Under the pieces are notes generated by a model. That model did not search any database, was not told the origin of the DNA, and was given only the letters and a program-made list of their open reading frames with translations. Positions 35,478-44,938 of a DNA stretch of 64,000 nt are shown here, piece by piece. The first letter of the stretch is position 1, and each line of letters opens with the position of its first letter. The DNA is taken from the NCBI RefSeq assembly GCF_014836875.1, contig NZ_JACSQC010000003.1, positions 356,619 through 420,618 on the forward strand, written 5' to 3'. The translations under genes were made by a program, and so were the position numbers. This stretch comes from Arthrobacter pullicola. GTDB lineage: Bacteria; Actinomycetota; Actinomycetes; Actinomycetales; Micrococcaceae.

Positions 35478-36683
35478 CTAGTGCTCCGGGGAGTTTCCGG
35501 GTACCCGCGGATCGGAGGCCCGGAACCGGGCCTGAGCTTCTTCCGAAATCTCCGGCAGCTCAACGTCCGGACGGTTCTGGGAAGCCTTTTCCGCGGCGCG
35601 GTAGGTCGCCGAAACATTCTCGTAGGCCTGGACGCGCTCCTCATGCGCAGCGTCCTCTCCCAGGCTGCGGTACACGGTCAGGGCGTTCTCCAGGGACGCA
35701 ACGGCCTGGACGGCTTTGGCCTTCGGGCTGAGCAGGCTGGCCACTGTCGCAATGACGATGGTGCCTAGGATGACGGCCAGGGAAACGAAGGTCGGGATTT
35801 CCGGGGCCCAAGCCACCGGCTCGCCGCCGTTGATGAACGGCAGCTCGTTGACGTGCAGCGCATGGAGGATGAGCTTCACGCCGATGAAGGCCAGGATGAT
35901 GGACAGTCCGTGCTTGAGGTAGATCAACCGGTCCATGAGTCCGCCCAGGAGGAAGTAGAGCTGGCGCAGGCCCATGAGCGCGAAGATGTTGGCGGTGAAG
36001 ACAATAAATGCGCTCTGGGTGAGGCCGAAGATGGCCGGGATCGAGTCCACCGCGAACATCAGGTCCGTGACCCCGATGGTGATGAAGACAACCAGCATCG
36101 GGGTGAAGACCTTTTTGCCGTCGACGACCGTGCGGATCTTGCCTGCGTCGAATTTGTCCGTCATCGGCAGGAAGGAAGTGAGCCGGCGGATGAGTTTGTT
36201 GTCGCTGCCGGCGTCTTCATCCTCGCCGTTGTCAGTGGCCTGCTTGTACGCGGTCCAGAGCAGGAAGGCGCCAAAAATGAAGAAGACCCAGCTGAAGTTC
36301 TCGATCACTGCGGCACCGATGATGATGAAAATTCCACGCAGGATCAGGGCAATGATGATGCCGAACATCAGCACTTCCTGCTGGTACTTACGCGGTACCG
36401 AGAAGCGGGCCATGATGATGATGAACACGAACAGGTTGTCGATGCTCAGGCTGTATTCCGTGACCCAGCCTGCGACGAACTGGCTGCCGTACTCGGGTCC
36501 GGTGAAGACGAACATCATGGCGGCGAACAGCAGGGCCAGTCCCACGTAAAAGCCGACCCACAGGCCGGCTTCCTTCATGGACGGTTCGTGGGGGCGTTTG
36601 ACGACCAGGAGAAGGTCGAAAAGCAGGACCAGTCCCAGGATGATAAACGTGCCGACCTCAAAGGCGACAGGTAATGCGGGCAT
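35478..36683 (-). CDS. TerC-family integral membrane protein
   Basis: TerC/Alx-type membrane protein of 401 residues with about nine helices. Family blocks include ATYSLSIDNLFVFIII-like text (seen as VTEYSLSIDNLFVFI near residue 80, with the conserved Asp) and DLMFAVDSIPAIFGLT near residue 207, with its conserved Asp in the membrane. TerC and Alx proteins help export manganese or load it into secreted enzymes. The tail after residue 350 is hydrophilic and charged. It stands alone between uvrB and the SHOCT gene. Confidence 0.92.
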   Translation of the reverse strand: MPALPVAFEVGTFIILGLVLLFDLLLVVKRPHEPSMKEAGLWVGFYVGLALLFAAMMFVFTGPEYGSQFVAGWVTEYSLSIDNLFVFIIIMARFSVPRKYQQEVLMFGIIIALILRGIFIIIGAAVIENFSWVFFIFGAFLLWTAYKQATDNGEDEDAGSDNKLIRRLTSFLPMTDKFDAGKIRTVVDGKKVFTPMLVVFITIGVTDLMFAVDSIPAIFGLTQSAFIVFTANIFALMGLRQLYFLLGGLMDRLIYLKHGLSIILAFIGVKLILHALHVNELPFINGGEPVAWAPEIPTFVSLAVILGTIVIATVASLLSPKAKAVQAVASLENALTVYRSLGEDAAHEERVQAYENVSATYRAAEKASQNRPDVELPEISEEAQARFRASDPRVPGNSPEH

Positions 36684-36766
36684 GTAGAAAGACCTTTCAG
36701 AGCACGGAAAAGGCAGGGTCTTCCGGTTTCCTCCCGAACTGCCCCACCGACGCCAAGCAGTCTATC

Positions 36767-38845
<2,079 letters not shown>

Positions 38846-38851
38846 GGTTTA

Positions 38852-38857
38852 ACGCTA
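38852..38857 (-). promoter_or_regulatory. Possible -10 element TAGCGT before uvrB
   Basis: TAGCGT on the minus strand ends 6 bases before the uvrB ATG. It fits the TANNNT pattern only loosely, so this is a weaker example of the leaderless motif. Confidence 0.4.
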
Positions 38858-38918
38858 CTCCGGGATGCGGTCAGCTCTTGTCCGTATTGCTCACGGCATA
38901 ACGCCATGGCTGCCCCGG

Positions 38919-39542
38919 CTACGCCCGGTCAGCCCGCAGCCGCTGTTCGTTCAGGGGCACCAGCTGCTTCTCCCAAAGCTCCTTGACGGCCGCCACCAGC
39001 TGATCAGGGGTGCCGGTGTTATTGAGCACGACGTCGGCTGCCGCGGCCCGCTGTGCGGCTGTCGCCTGGGCGGCGATCCTCGCCTGCGCATCGGCAGGAT
39101 CCATGCCGCGGTCCCGGATCATACGCTCCATCCGCAGCTCTTCCGGGGCTTCGACCACCAGGACGAAGTCGTAATTCCCCGCCTGCCCGGTCTCCACCAG
39201 CAGCGGGACGTCCTGGACCAGGATCCCGTCCCGGGGAACCTGGGACGCCAGCTCGGCGGCGCGGGCGCGCACCAGCGGATGAACGATGCCGTTGAGCACA
39301 GCGCGCCGTTCATCGTCTCCGAAGACCACAGCCGCCAGGGCAGCCCGGTCAAGCGTGCCGTCGCCGGCCAGTATTTCCGGACCAAAGGCGCCGACGACGG
39401 CGGCAAGTCCCTCAGTCCCTGGAGCGACCACCTCGCGGGCCAGCGCATCGGCGTCGATAAGCACGGCACCGCAGTCCGCCAGGGTCTGGGCGGCCAGCGA
39501 TTTGCCGGCAGCGATCCCGCCGGTCAGTCCAACCTTGAGCAT
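38919..39542 (-). CDS. coaE: Dephospho-CoA kinase
   Basis: Last enzyme of coenzyme A synthesis, phosphorylating the 3'-hydroxyl of dephospho-CoA. The 207-residue protein begins LKVGLTGGIAAGKSLAAQTLA (P-loop near residue 8), followed by IDADALAREVVAPG near residue 33 and VQDVPLLVETG near residue 105. I chose ATG 39542 because family members start right at the P-loop strand. A TAGGGT hexamer 7 bases upstream fits leaderless transcription. It is divergent from the YigZ-family gene. Confidence 0.96.
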   Translation of the reverse strand: MLKVGLTGGIAAGKSLAAQTLADCGAVLIDADALAREVVAPGTEGLAAVVGAFGPEILAGDGTLDRAALAAVVFGDDERRAVLNGIVHPLVRARAAELASQVPRDGILVQDVPLLVETGQAGNYDFVLVVEAPEELRMERMIRDRGMDPADAQARIAAQATAAQRAAAADVVLNNTGTPDQLVAAVKELWEKQLVPLNEQRLRADRA

Positions 39543-39549
39543 GGCTCCC

Positions 39550-39555
39550 ACCCTA
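39550..39555 (-). promoter_or_regulatory. -10 element TAGGGT, leaderless promoter of coaE
   Basis: On the minus strand TAGGGT lies 7 bases before the coaE ATG at 39542. The plus-strand element for the divergent gene is only 29 bases away. Confidence 0.55.
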
Positions 39556-39584
39556 CCCGGAAGCCCGGTGGGCGGGACGGCACC

Positions 39585-39590
39585 TAGACT
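39585..39590 (+). promoter_or_regulatory. -10 element TAGACT, leaderless promoter of the YigZ-family gene
   Basis: TAGACT ends 6 bases before the GTG at 39597, with no ribosome-binding site. Confidence 0.6.
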
Positions 39591-39596
39591 GGAACT

Positions 39597-40271
39597 GTGA
39601 GTGATTTCGACGCGGCGGCGGGGCGCTACACAACCATCGCCGGGGAGCACCGCAGCGAACTCGAAATCAAGCGCTCACGCTTCATCACGGTGCTGCGGCG
39701 GACGGAAACCGAGCAGCAGGCCCGTGAACTGGTGGCGCAGCTGCGCCGGGAATTCCACGACGCGCGGCACCATTGCAGCGCCTTTGTCCTTGGTCCGGAC
39801 CGGTCTGTTCAGCGCTCCAATGACGACGGCGAGCCTTCCGGGACCGCCGGGATTCCCATGCTGGAAGCCCTGACCAAACGGGAGACCTTTGACGGTGCTG
39901 CCGATCTGAGCGACATCACCGCCGTCACCGTCCGCTACTTCGGCGGGATTCTCCTGGGCGCCGGCGGTTTGGTGCGGGCCTACTCCGCGTCGGTGTCCCA
40001 GGCGCTTGCCACCGCTCCCCTGCTCCAGCGCAGGCGCATGCAGCTCTATGCGGTGTCGGCGGACCATGCCAATGCCGGGCGGCTGGAGAATGAGCTGCGG
40101 AGCGCTGGATACAGCATCAGAGGCACCGACTACGGCCCGGGCGGAGCCAGCATCACCGTAGCCCTGCCTGACGTCCCCGGCGGCGCCGATGCCTTTTTGG
40201 ACCGGCTGGCGTCCCTCACCGCCGGCGGGTCCGCCGCCGAACCCCTCGCTACCGAATGGATCGACCTGTGA
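39597..40271 (+). CDS. YigZ/IMPACT-family protein
   Basis: The 224-residue protein has the UPF0029/IMPACT fold. ELEIKRSRFITVL lies near residue 22, HDARHHCSAFVLG near residue 55, NDDGEPSGTAGIPMLEAL near residue 75 and TVRYFGGILLGAGGLVRAY near residue 110, all of which are family hallmarks. A C-terminal ferredoxin-like domain follows. The family is thought to influence translation under stress, but its biochemical role is unsettled. It starts at GTG 39597, and its stop overlaps the methyltransferase start by 4 bases. Confidence 0.9.
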   Translation: MSDFDAAAGRYTTIAGEHRSELEIKRSRFITVLRRTETEQQARELVAQLRREFHDARHHCSAFVLGPDRSVQRSNDDGEPSGTAGIPMLEALTKRETFDGAADLSDITAVTVRYFGGILLGAGGLVRAYSASVSQALATAPLLQRRRMQLYAVSADHANAGRLENELRSAGYSIRGTDYGPGGASITVALPDVPGGADAFLDRLASLTAGGSAAEPLATEWIDL

Positions 40272-41416
40272 CATCCGCTGCACCTTTCGCCTTCGATGTA
40301 CTCGGCCGTGCCCCCGACGTTGAGGCTGAGAATCTCCAGGCCTACGACAGTGCGGACCGGCTGCTGCTGGATACGGCTGCGGATGATCTGGCAGCTGCCG
40401 AATCCGGCACGGTCAGCGTGATCGGGGATGCCTACGGTGCCCTCACCCTGGGGGCCGCGGCCCTGCACGGCCTCCACGGACTGCGGGTCCAGCAGGATCC
40501 GCTCTCCGGGGAACTTGCCCTCGACGCCAATGCCCGGGACCTGGGACTCGGGGACACCTACTCGCACCATGGGCTGGACCGCAGCCTCGTGGCCGGCGCC
40601 CGGCTGGTCCTCCTGCGCCTGCCGCGGTCTCTGGATGCCTTGGAGGAGATTGCGGCCGTCATTGCCCGGGACGCACACCCGGAGGTATGCATTTATGCGG
40701 GCGGGCGGGTCAAGCACATGACCACCGCCATGAATGACGTCTTGGGCCGGTACTTTGGCTCCGTCACTGCGGGACTGGGGCGGCAGAAGTCCCGGGTCCT
40801 GACTGTGTCCGTTCCCCTGCCCGAAACGGAGCGCCCGGAACCGCGCTTTCCGCTGGCCGCTGCGTACGACGTCGGGCTTCCGGTTCCGCTCCAGCTGCGG
40901 GCCCGCGGCGCGGCCTTCGGCGGCGCTGCGCTCGACCCTGGTACACGCTTCCTCCTTCCGCATCTGGCGCAGGCACGGCCCGCGGCGGAAGTGGTGGACC
41001 TGGGTTGCGGAAACGGAGCCATCGCCGCCTACCTTGCCCTGACCCGGCCGGAGGTACGCGTCCTGGCCTCCGACCAGTCGGAGGCCGCGGTTGCCTCGAC
41101 TGCCCTGACACTGGAAGCGAACGGCGTCGCCGGAAACGCCGTCGTGCGCCGGGCTGATGCCCTGAGCTGGCTCAGTGATGCCTCCCAGGAACTGGTGGTG
41201 CTGAATCCTCCGTTCCATATCGGTGCCACTGTCCATGCGGGGATTGCCCTGAAACTCTTTGCGGACGCCGCCCGGGTCCTGAAGCCCGGCGGCGAACTGT
41301 GGACGGTCTGGAACAGCCACCTCGCCTACAAGCCTGCACTGAACCGCCTGGTGGGGCCCACCCGGCAGGTTGCGCGCAACCCGAAATTCACGGTCACGGT
41401 GTCCACCGCGCGCTAG
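40268..41416 (+). CDS. RlmG/RsmC-like rRNA guanine-N2 methyltransferase
   Basis: Class I SAM methyltransferase of 382 residues with a second, degenerate N-terminal methyltransferase-like domain, the layout of RsmC and RlmG. VVDLGCGNGAIAAYLA near residue 245 is the SAM loop, and VVLNPPFHIGATV near residue 318 is the NPPFH catalytic motif specific to guanine-N2 methylation of rRNA. The start is GTG at 40268 in a GTGA overlap with the YigZ-family gene. Whether the target is 16S or 23S rRNA cannot be told here. Confidence 0.87.
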   Translation: MTSAAPFAFDVLGRAPDVEAENLQAYDSADRLLLDTAADDLAAAESGTVSVIGDAYGALTLGAAALHGLHGLRVQQDPLSGELALDANARDLGLGDTYSHHGLDRSLVAGARLVLLRLPRSLDALEEIAAVIARDAHPEVCIYAGGRVKHMTTAMNDVLGRYFGSVTAGLGRQKSRVLTVSVPLPETERPEPRFPLAAAYDVGLPVPLQLRARGAAFGGAALDPGTRFLLPHLAQARPAAEVVDLGCGNGAIAAYLALTRPEVRVLASDQSEAAVASTALTLEANGVAGNAVVRRADALSWLSDASQELVVLNPPFHIGATVHAGIALKLFADAARVLKPGGELWTVWNSHLAYKPALNRLVGPTRQVARNPKFTVTVSTAR

Positions 41417-41451
41417 TTTCCGCCCCGCCGTATAACGTTCGGGAAAAGTTC

Positions 41452-41465
41452 AGAGAGCGCTCTCT
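41452..41465 (+). promoter_or_regulatory. LacI-type operator O1 (CebR-like)
   Basis: Perfect 14-base palindrome AGAGAGCGCTCTCT directly upstream of, and sharing its last base with, the -35 element at 41465. The GAGCGCTC core is the core of the CebR/CelR site TGGGAGCGCTCCCA known in Streptomyces and Thermobifida. The likely repressor is the LacI-family protein at 46454-47485. Confidence 0.85.
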
Positions 41466-41493
41466 TGACAGTGAAGCCCGTCACACCTAGGCT
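41465..41493 (+). promoter_or_regulatory. Promoter of the sugar-uptake operon
   Basis: TTGACA (41465-41470), a 17-base spacer and TAGGCT (41488-41493) form a near-ideal sigma-70-type promoter. The start of transcription is expected near 41500, giving a leader of about 160 bases before the GTG at 41661. Confidence 0.85.
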
Positions 41494-41504
41494 CTCAGCA
41501 ACAT

Positions 41505-41520
41505 CAGAGAGCGCTCTCTG
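41505..41520 (+). promoter_or_regulatory. LacI-type operator O2 (CebR-like)
   Basis: The same palindrome extended to 16 bases (CAGAGAGCGCTCTCTG) lies just downstream of the expected transcription start. It is centred 54 bases from O1, close to five helical turns, so a repressor dimer on each site could block or loop the promoter. Confidence 0.87.
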
Positions 41521-41660
41521 GGCGGTTCGGCAGCTTGGACCGCGACGGGCTCTTTGGATAGATCCACAGTTAGCGTCCCGTCCCAGGACAAGCCCAGTTA
41601 CCACTCGGCACGGTCCTCCCCCGGGATATGAACCGGCAAGACACACACAAAGGAGTGACC

Positions 41661-42983
41661 GTGAAAAAGTTCCGACATTCAGCAGCTGTGGTGGCAGGTG
41701 CTGCGGCAGTTGCCCTGCTCGCCGCCGGCTGCGGAGGCAGCAGCGGCAACAGCAGCGAGCCCGCCTCGGAGAACAACCCGATTGAACTCTCCGTCACCAC
41801 GTTCGGCACCTTCGGGTACGAAGATCTCTATGGGGAATACGAAGACGCCAACCCGGGCATCACCATCAAGGCCAACAACATCGACACCGGCGGCAACGCA
41901 CGGACCGACCTTTTCACGAAGCTCGCCGCCGGCTCAGGCGTCAGCGACGTGGTGGCCATCGAAGAGGGCTGGCTCGGCGCCATCATGGAGGTCTCGGACA
42001 AGTTCGTGGACCTGAATGAATATGGCGCAGAGGACATCAAGGACAACTGGGTCGATTGGAAGTACAAGCAGGGCACCGATCCTGATGGCCGCGTCATCGG
42101 CTACGGCACCGACATTGGACCGCAGGGCATCTGCTACAACGGTGACCTGTTCGAAGCCGCGGGGCTGCCGAGTGACCGCGACGCCGTCGCCGAACTCCTG
42201 GGCGGAGCAGACGCCACGTGGGAGAAGTACTTCGAGGTCGGTAACCAGTACAAGGATGCCAGCGGAAAAGCCTGGTTCGACCAGGCTGGCTTCGTGTGGA
42301 ACTCCATGGTGAATCAGATGGAGGAGGGCTACTACACGAAGGACGGTGAGCTGAACATCGAGGGCAATGATGCGATGATCGCCAACTTCAAGATGCTCTC
42401 CGGCTCGATTGATGACGGCCTGTCTGCGAACCAGGAAGAGTGGAAGTGGAACAACGGACAGTCCTTCCTCGACGGCACTTTCGCCACCATGGTCTGCCCC
42501 GGCTGGATGCTCGGAAATATCCAGGGCGGCATTGAAACCGCAGGCGGCTCCACCGACAGCGGCTGGGACTTTGCAGATGTGTTCCCCGGCGGTGCGTCAA
42601 ACTGGGGCGGTGCTTTCCTCTCGGTGCCGGAAACCTCGGACCACAAGGAGGAAGCTGCCAAGCTCGCCGCCTGGCTGACGGACCCCCAGCAGCAGATCAA
42701 GCAGTCCGCAGCAGCGGGCAACTTCCCCAGCACCCTTGAGGCGCAGGAACAGCTTGCCTCTGATGCAACTCCGAACGAGTGGTTCAACGACGCCCCCACC
42801 GGAGCCATCCTGGCCTCGCGCGCCGAAGGCGTAGAGGCCCAGTTCAAGGGGCCGGACGATTCAGTCATCCAGGAGAAAGTCTTTGGCCCGGCCATCGATG
42901 ACATGGAGACAGGTACCGCGAACGCGGACCAGGCATGGGAGAAGGCACTGCAGCTCCTCAACGACCTGGTCATCAACAACTAG
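41661..42983 (+). CDS. Extracellular sugar-binding lipoprotein (CebE-like)
   Basis: Substrate-binding lipoprotein of an ABC sugar importer (440 residues). A lipoprotein signal peptide ends in the lipobox LLAAGC with lipidated Cys at residue 24, followed by a Gly/Ser-rich linker. The mature domain has TDLFTKLAAGSGVSDVVAIEEGW-like text typical of cluster-B oligosaccharide binders. I chose GTG 41661 because AAAGGAG lies 5 bases upstream. Operator type and the linked GH1 glucosidase suggest cellobiose or another beta-glucoside. It is the first gene of the operon, followed by an intercistronic hairpin. Confidence 0.88.
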   Translation: MKKFRHSAAVVAGAAAVALLAAGCGGSSGNSSEPASENNPIELSVTTFGTFGYEDLYGEYEDANPGITIKANNIDTGGNARTDLFTKLAAGSGVSDVVAIEEGWLGAIMEVSDKFVDLNEYGAEDIKDNWVDWKYKQGTDPDGRVIGYGTDIGPQGICYNGDLFEAAGLPSDRDAVAELLGGADATWEKYFEVGNQYKDASGKAWFDQAGFVWNSMVNQMEEGYYTKDGELNIEGNDAMIANFKMLSGSIDDGLSANQEEWKWNNGQSFLDGTFATMVCPGWMLGNIQGGIETAGGSTDSGWDFADVFPGGASNWGGAFLSVPETSDHKEEAAKLAAWLTDPQQQIKQSAAAGNFPSTLEAQEQLASDATPNEWFNDAPTGAILASRAEGVEAQFKGPDDSVIQEKVFGPAIDDMETGTANADQAWEKALQLLNDLVINN

Positions 42984-42994
42984 CAGCACCGCAC

Positions 42995-43020
42995 GCGGGG
43001 CCTCCTTCGGGGGGCCCCGC
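42995..43020 (+). terminator. Intercistronic hairpin after the binding-protein gene
   Basis: GCGGGGCC (42995-43002) pairs with GGCCCCGC (43013-43020) around TCCTTCGGGG, which can pair further around a TTC loop. It lies 11 bases past the stop codon with no T-run, so it probably protects the 3' end of the binding-protein mRNA and trims read-through into the permease genes. Confidence 0.65.
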
Positions 43021-43040
43021 CCGGAGCACGGGAGTCTGCC

Positions 43041-44027
43041 ATGACCGCCACACTGAACCGGCCTGTCCAGAAGAAACCGGTTAAGCCGCGGAAAACGTTC
43101 CGCCAACGCCTTTCCAAATGGGATATGAAGGCGTCCCCTTACCTCTACATTTCACCGTTCTTTATTCTCTTCGGCATTACCGGCCTGTTCCCCCTGGTAT
43201 ATACCTTCTGGGTATCCCTGCACGAATGGCACCTGCTCAAGGGACAGGGTGACTTTGTCGGGCTGCAGAATTTCGCCAGCGTGCTGGGCGACACCCGATT
43301 CTGGGGCTCGCTCTTCAACACTTTTTCGATTTTCCTCCTCTCCGCGGTTCCCCAGCTGGTAGTTGCGGTGTTCCTGGCGGCCATCCTTGACCAGCATCTG
43401 CGGGCCAAGACGTTCTGGCGTATGTCGGTGCTGCTGCCCTACGTTGTCACGCCCGTGGCGGTGGCGCTGATCTTCTCCAAGATGTTCTCCGAGGAGAACG
43501 GCCTGCTCAACAATCTGCTGGGCAACTTCGGCGTCGATCCGATTATGTGGCAGAACGGCACGTTGCCCAGTCACATTGCGATTGCCACCATGGTCAACTG
43601 GCGATGGACCGGCTACAACGCACTGATCCTGCTGGCCGCCATGCAGGCCGTCCCCCGCGATCTGTACGAATCGGCAGCGATCGACGGCGCCGGCGCCTTC
43701 CGGCGGTTCTTCAGCATCACACTGCCGAGTATCCGCCCCACCATGATCTTCGTGATCATTACTGCCACCATCGGCGGCCTGCAGATCTTTGCTGAGCCCA
43801 AGCTGTTCGACCCGGTCAATGCCGGCGGTATCCAAGGCCAGTTCCAGACGACAGTGCTGTTCCTGTGGGATATGGGCTTCCAGAGACAGAACTTTGGCAA
43901 GGCCTCAGCCGTGGCCTGGCTGCTGTTCCTGATCATTGTGCTGGTGGGCATGGTCAACTTCCTTATTTCCAAGCGGATCGCCACCGGGGATTCCCAGCGG
44001 CCACGTGCCTCAAGGAGAAAGTCATGA
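43041..44027 (+). CDS. ABC sugar transporter permease (CebF-like)
   Basis: Membrane permease of the carbohydrate uptake-1 class, 328 residues. It has a hydrophilic, Lys-rich N-terminus, six helices and the cytoplasmic EAA loop YESAAIDGAGAFRRFFSITLP near residue 215 that contacts the ATPase. It pairs with the permease at 44024-44938, which it overlaps by 4 bases (ATGA). No ATPase gene is present here. In actinobacteria a shared MsiK-type ATPase usually energises such importers. Confidence 0.92.
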   Translation: MTATLNRPVQKKPVKPRKTFRQRLSKWDMKASPYLYISPFFILFGITGLFPLVYTFWVSLHEWHLLKGQGDFVGLQNFASVLGDTRFWGSLFNTFSIFLLSAVPQLVVAVFLAAILDQHLRAKTFWRMSVLLPYVVTPVAVALIFSKMFSEENGLLNNLLGNFGVDPIMWQNGTLPSHIAIATMVNWRWTGYNALILLAAMQAVPRDLYESAAIDGAGAFRRFFSITLPSIRPTMIFVIITATIGGLQIFAEPKLFDPVNAGGIQGQFQTTVLFLWDMGFQRQNFGKASAVAWLLFLIIVLVGMVNFLISKRIATGDSQRPRASRRKS

Positions 44028-44938
44028 GTGTCCTACAGCGAGCCCGGGCAATCCCAGGAACCGGGACGGGGTCAGGGGCCGGGAAGCCGATCCGCAAACG
44101 GCGCACGGGGCAGTCCTTCGGCAGCGGCCGTCGTCCCGGGTTCCTGACCTACGGGATCCTCCTGGTTTTCCTGTTCTGCTCCGCCTACCCTCTCTGGTGG
44201 TCAGTTCTCATTGGCAGTAACGGAAATCCCGCGCTTGGGCAGGAATGGCCTCCCCTCCTGCCGGGCGGAAGGTTCTGGAGCAACGTCGCCGAGGTCGTAA
44301 ACACCGTGCCGTTCTGGCAGGCGCTCGCCAACAGCCTGATTATTTCCGGCACCATAACCGTCTCCGTGGTGATTTTCTCCACGCTGGCAGGCTACGCCTT
44401 TGCAAAGCTCAGGTTCAGGGGACGGGGGGTCCTCATGGTGGCGGTCATTGCCACCATGGCCATCCCCACGCAGCTTGGCATCATTCCGCTGTTCATGGTG
44501 ATGCAGAAACTCGGCTGGACCGGTGAACTGGGCGCGGTGATCGTACCCGGGCTGGTGACCGCTTTCGGCGTGTTCTTTATGCGCCAGTACCTGGTGGATG
44601 TCATCCCCGATGAACTGATCGAATCCGCCCGGATGGACGGTGCCAGCATGCTTGGAACCTTCCGGCATGTGGCTCTGCCGGCGGCGCGGCCCGCCATGGC
44701 CATCCTGGGGCTGTTCACCTTTATGACGGCGTGGACCGACTTTATGTGGCCCATGCTCGTGCTGGCAGACAATCCGACTCTGCAGGTGGCACTCAGCCAG
44801 CTGCAGTCGGCCCGCTACGTGGACTATTCAATCGTCCTGACCGGTGCCGTGCTGGCAACAGTTCCGCTGCTGATTCTCTTCGTGGCAGCGGGCAAACAAC
44901 TTATTTCAGGAATTATGCAGGGAGCAGTGAAGGGCTAA
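44024..44938 (+). CDS. ABC sugar transporter permease (CebG-like)
   Basis: Second permease, 304 residues, MalG-like. An Arg/Lys-rich N-terminal tail precedes the first helix (about residues 40-60). The EAA loop IESARMDGASMLGTFRHVALP lies near residue 203. I chose ATG 44024 (MSVLQRARA), which forms ATGA with the upstream stop. The frame extends further upstream inside the previous gene, but that is only overlap. The stop TAA overlaps the next ATG by one base. Confidence 0.92.
   Translation: MSVLQRARAIPGTGTGSGAGKPIRKRRTGQSFGSGRRPGFLTYGILLVFLFCSAYPLWWSVLIGSNGNPALGQEWPPLLPGGRFWSNVAEVVNTVPFWQALANSLIISGTITVSVVIFSTLAGYAFAKLRFRGRGVLMVAVIATMAIPTQLGIIPLFMVMQKLGWTGELGAVIVPGLVTAFGVFFMRQYLVDVIPDELIESARMDGASMLGTFRHVALPAARPAMAILGLFTFMTAWTDFMWPMLVLADNPTLQVALSQLQSARYVDYSIVLTGAVLATVPLLILFVAAGKQLISGIMQGAVKG

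Noticed and set aside
36684-36766. Manganese (yybP-ykoY) riboswitch before terC
   Set aside because: TerC-family genes often carry one, but the gap to uvrB is only 83 bases and I cannot see the conserved loops.
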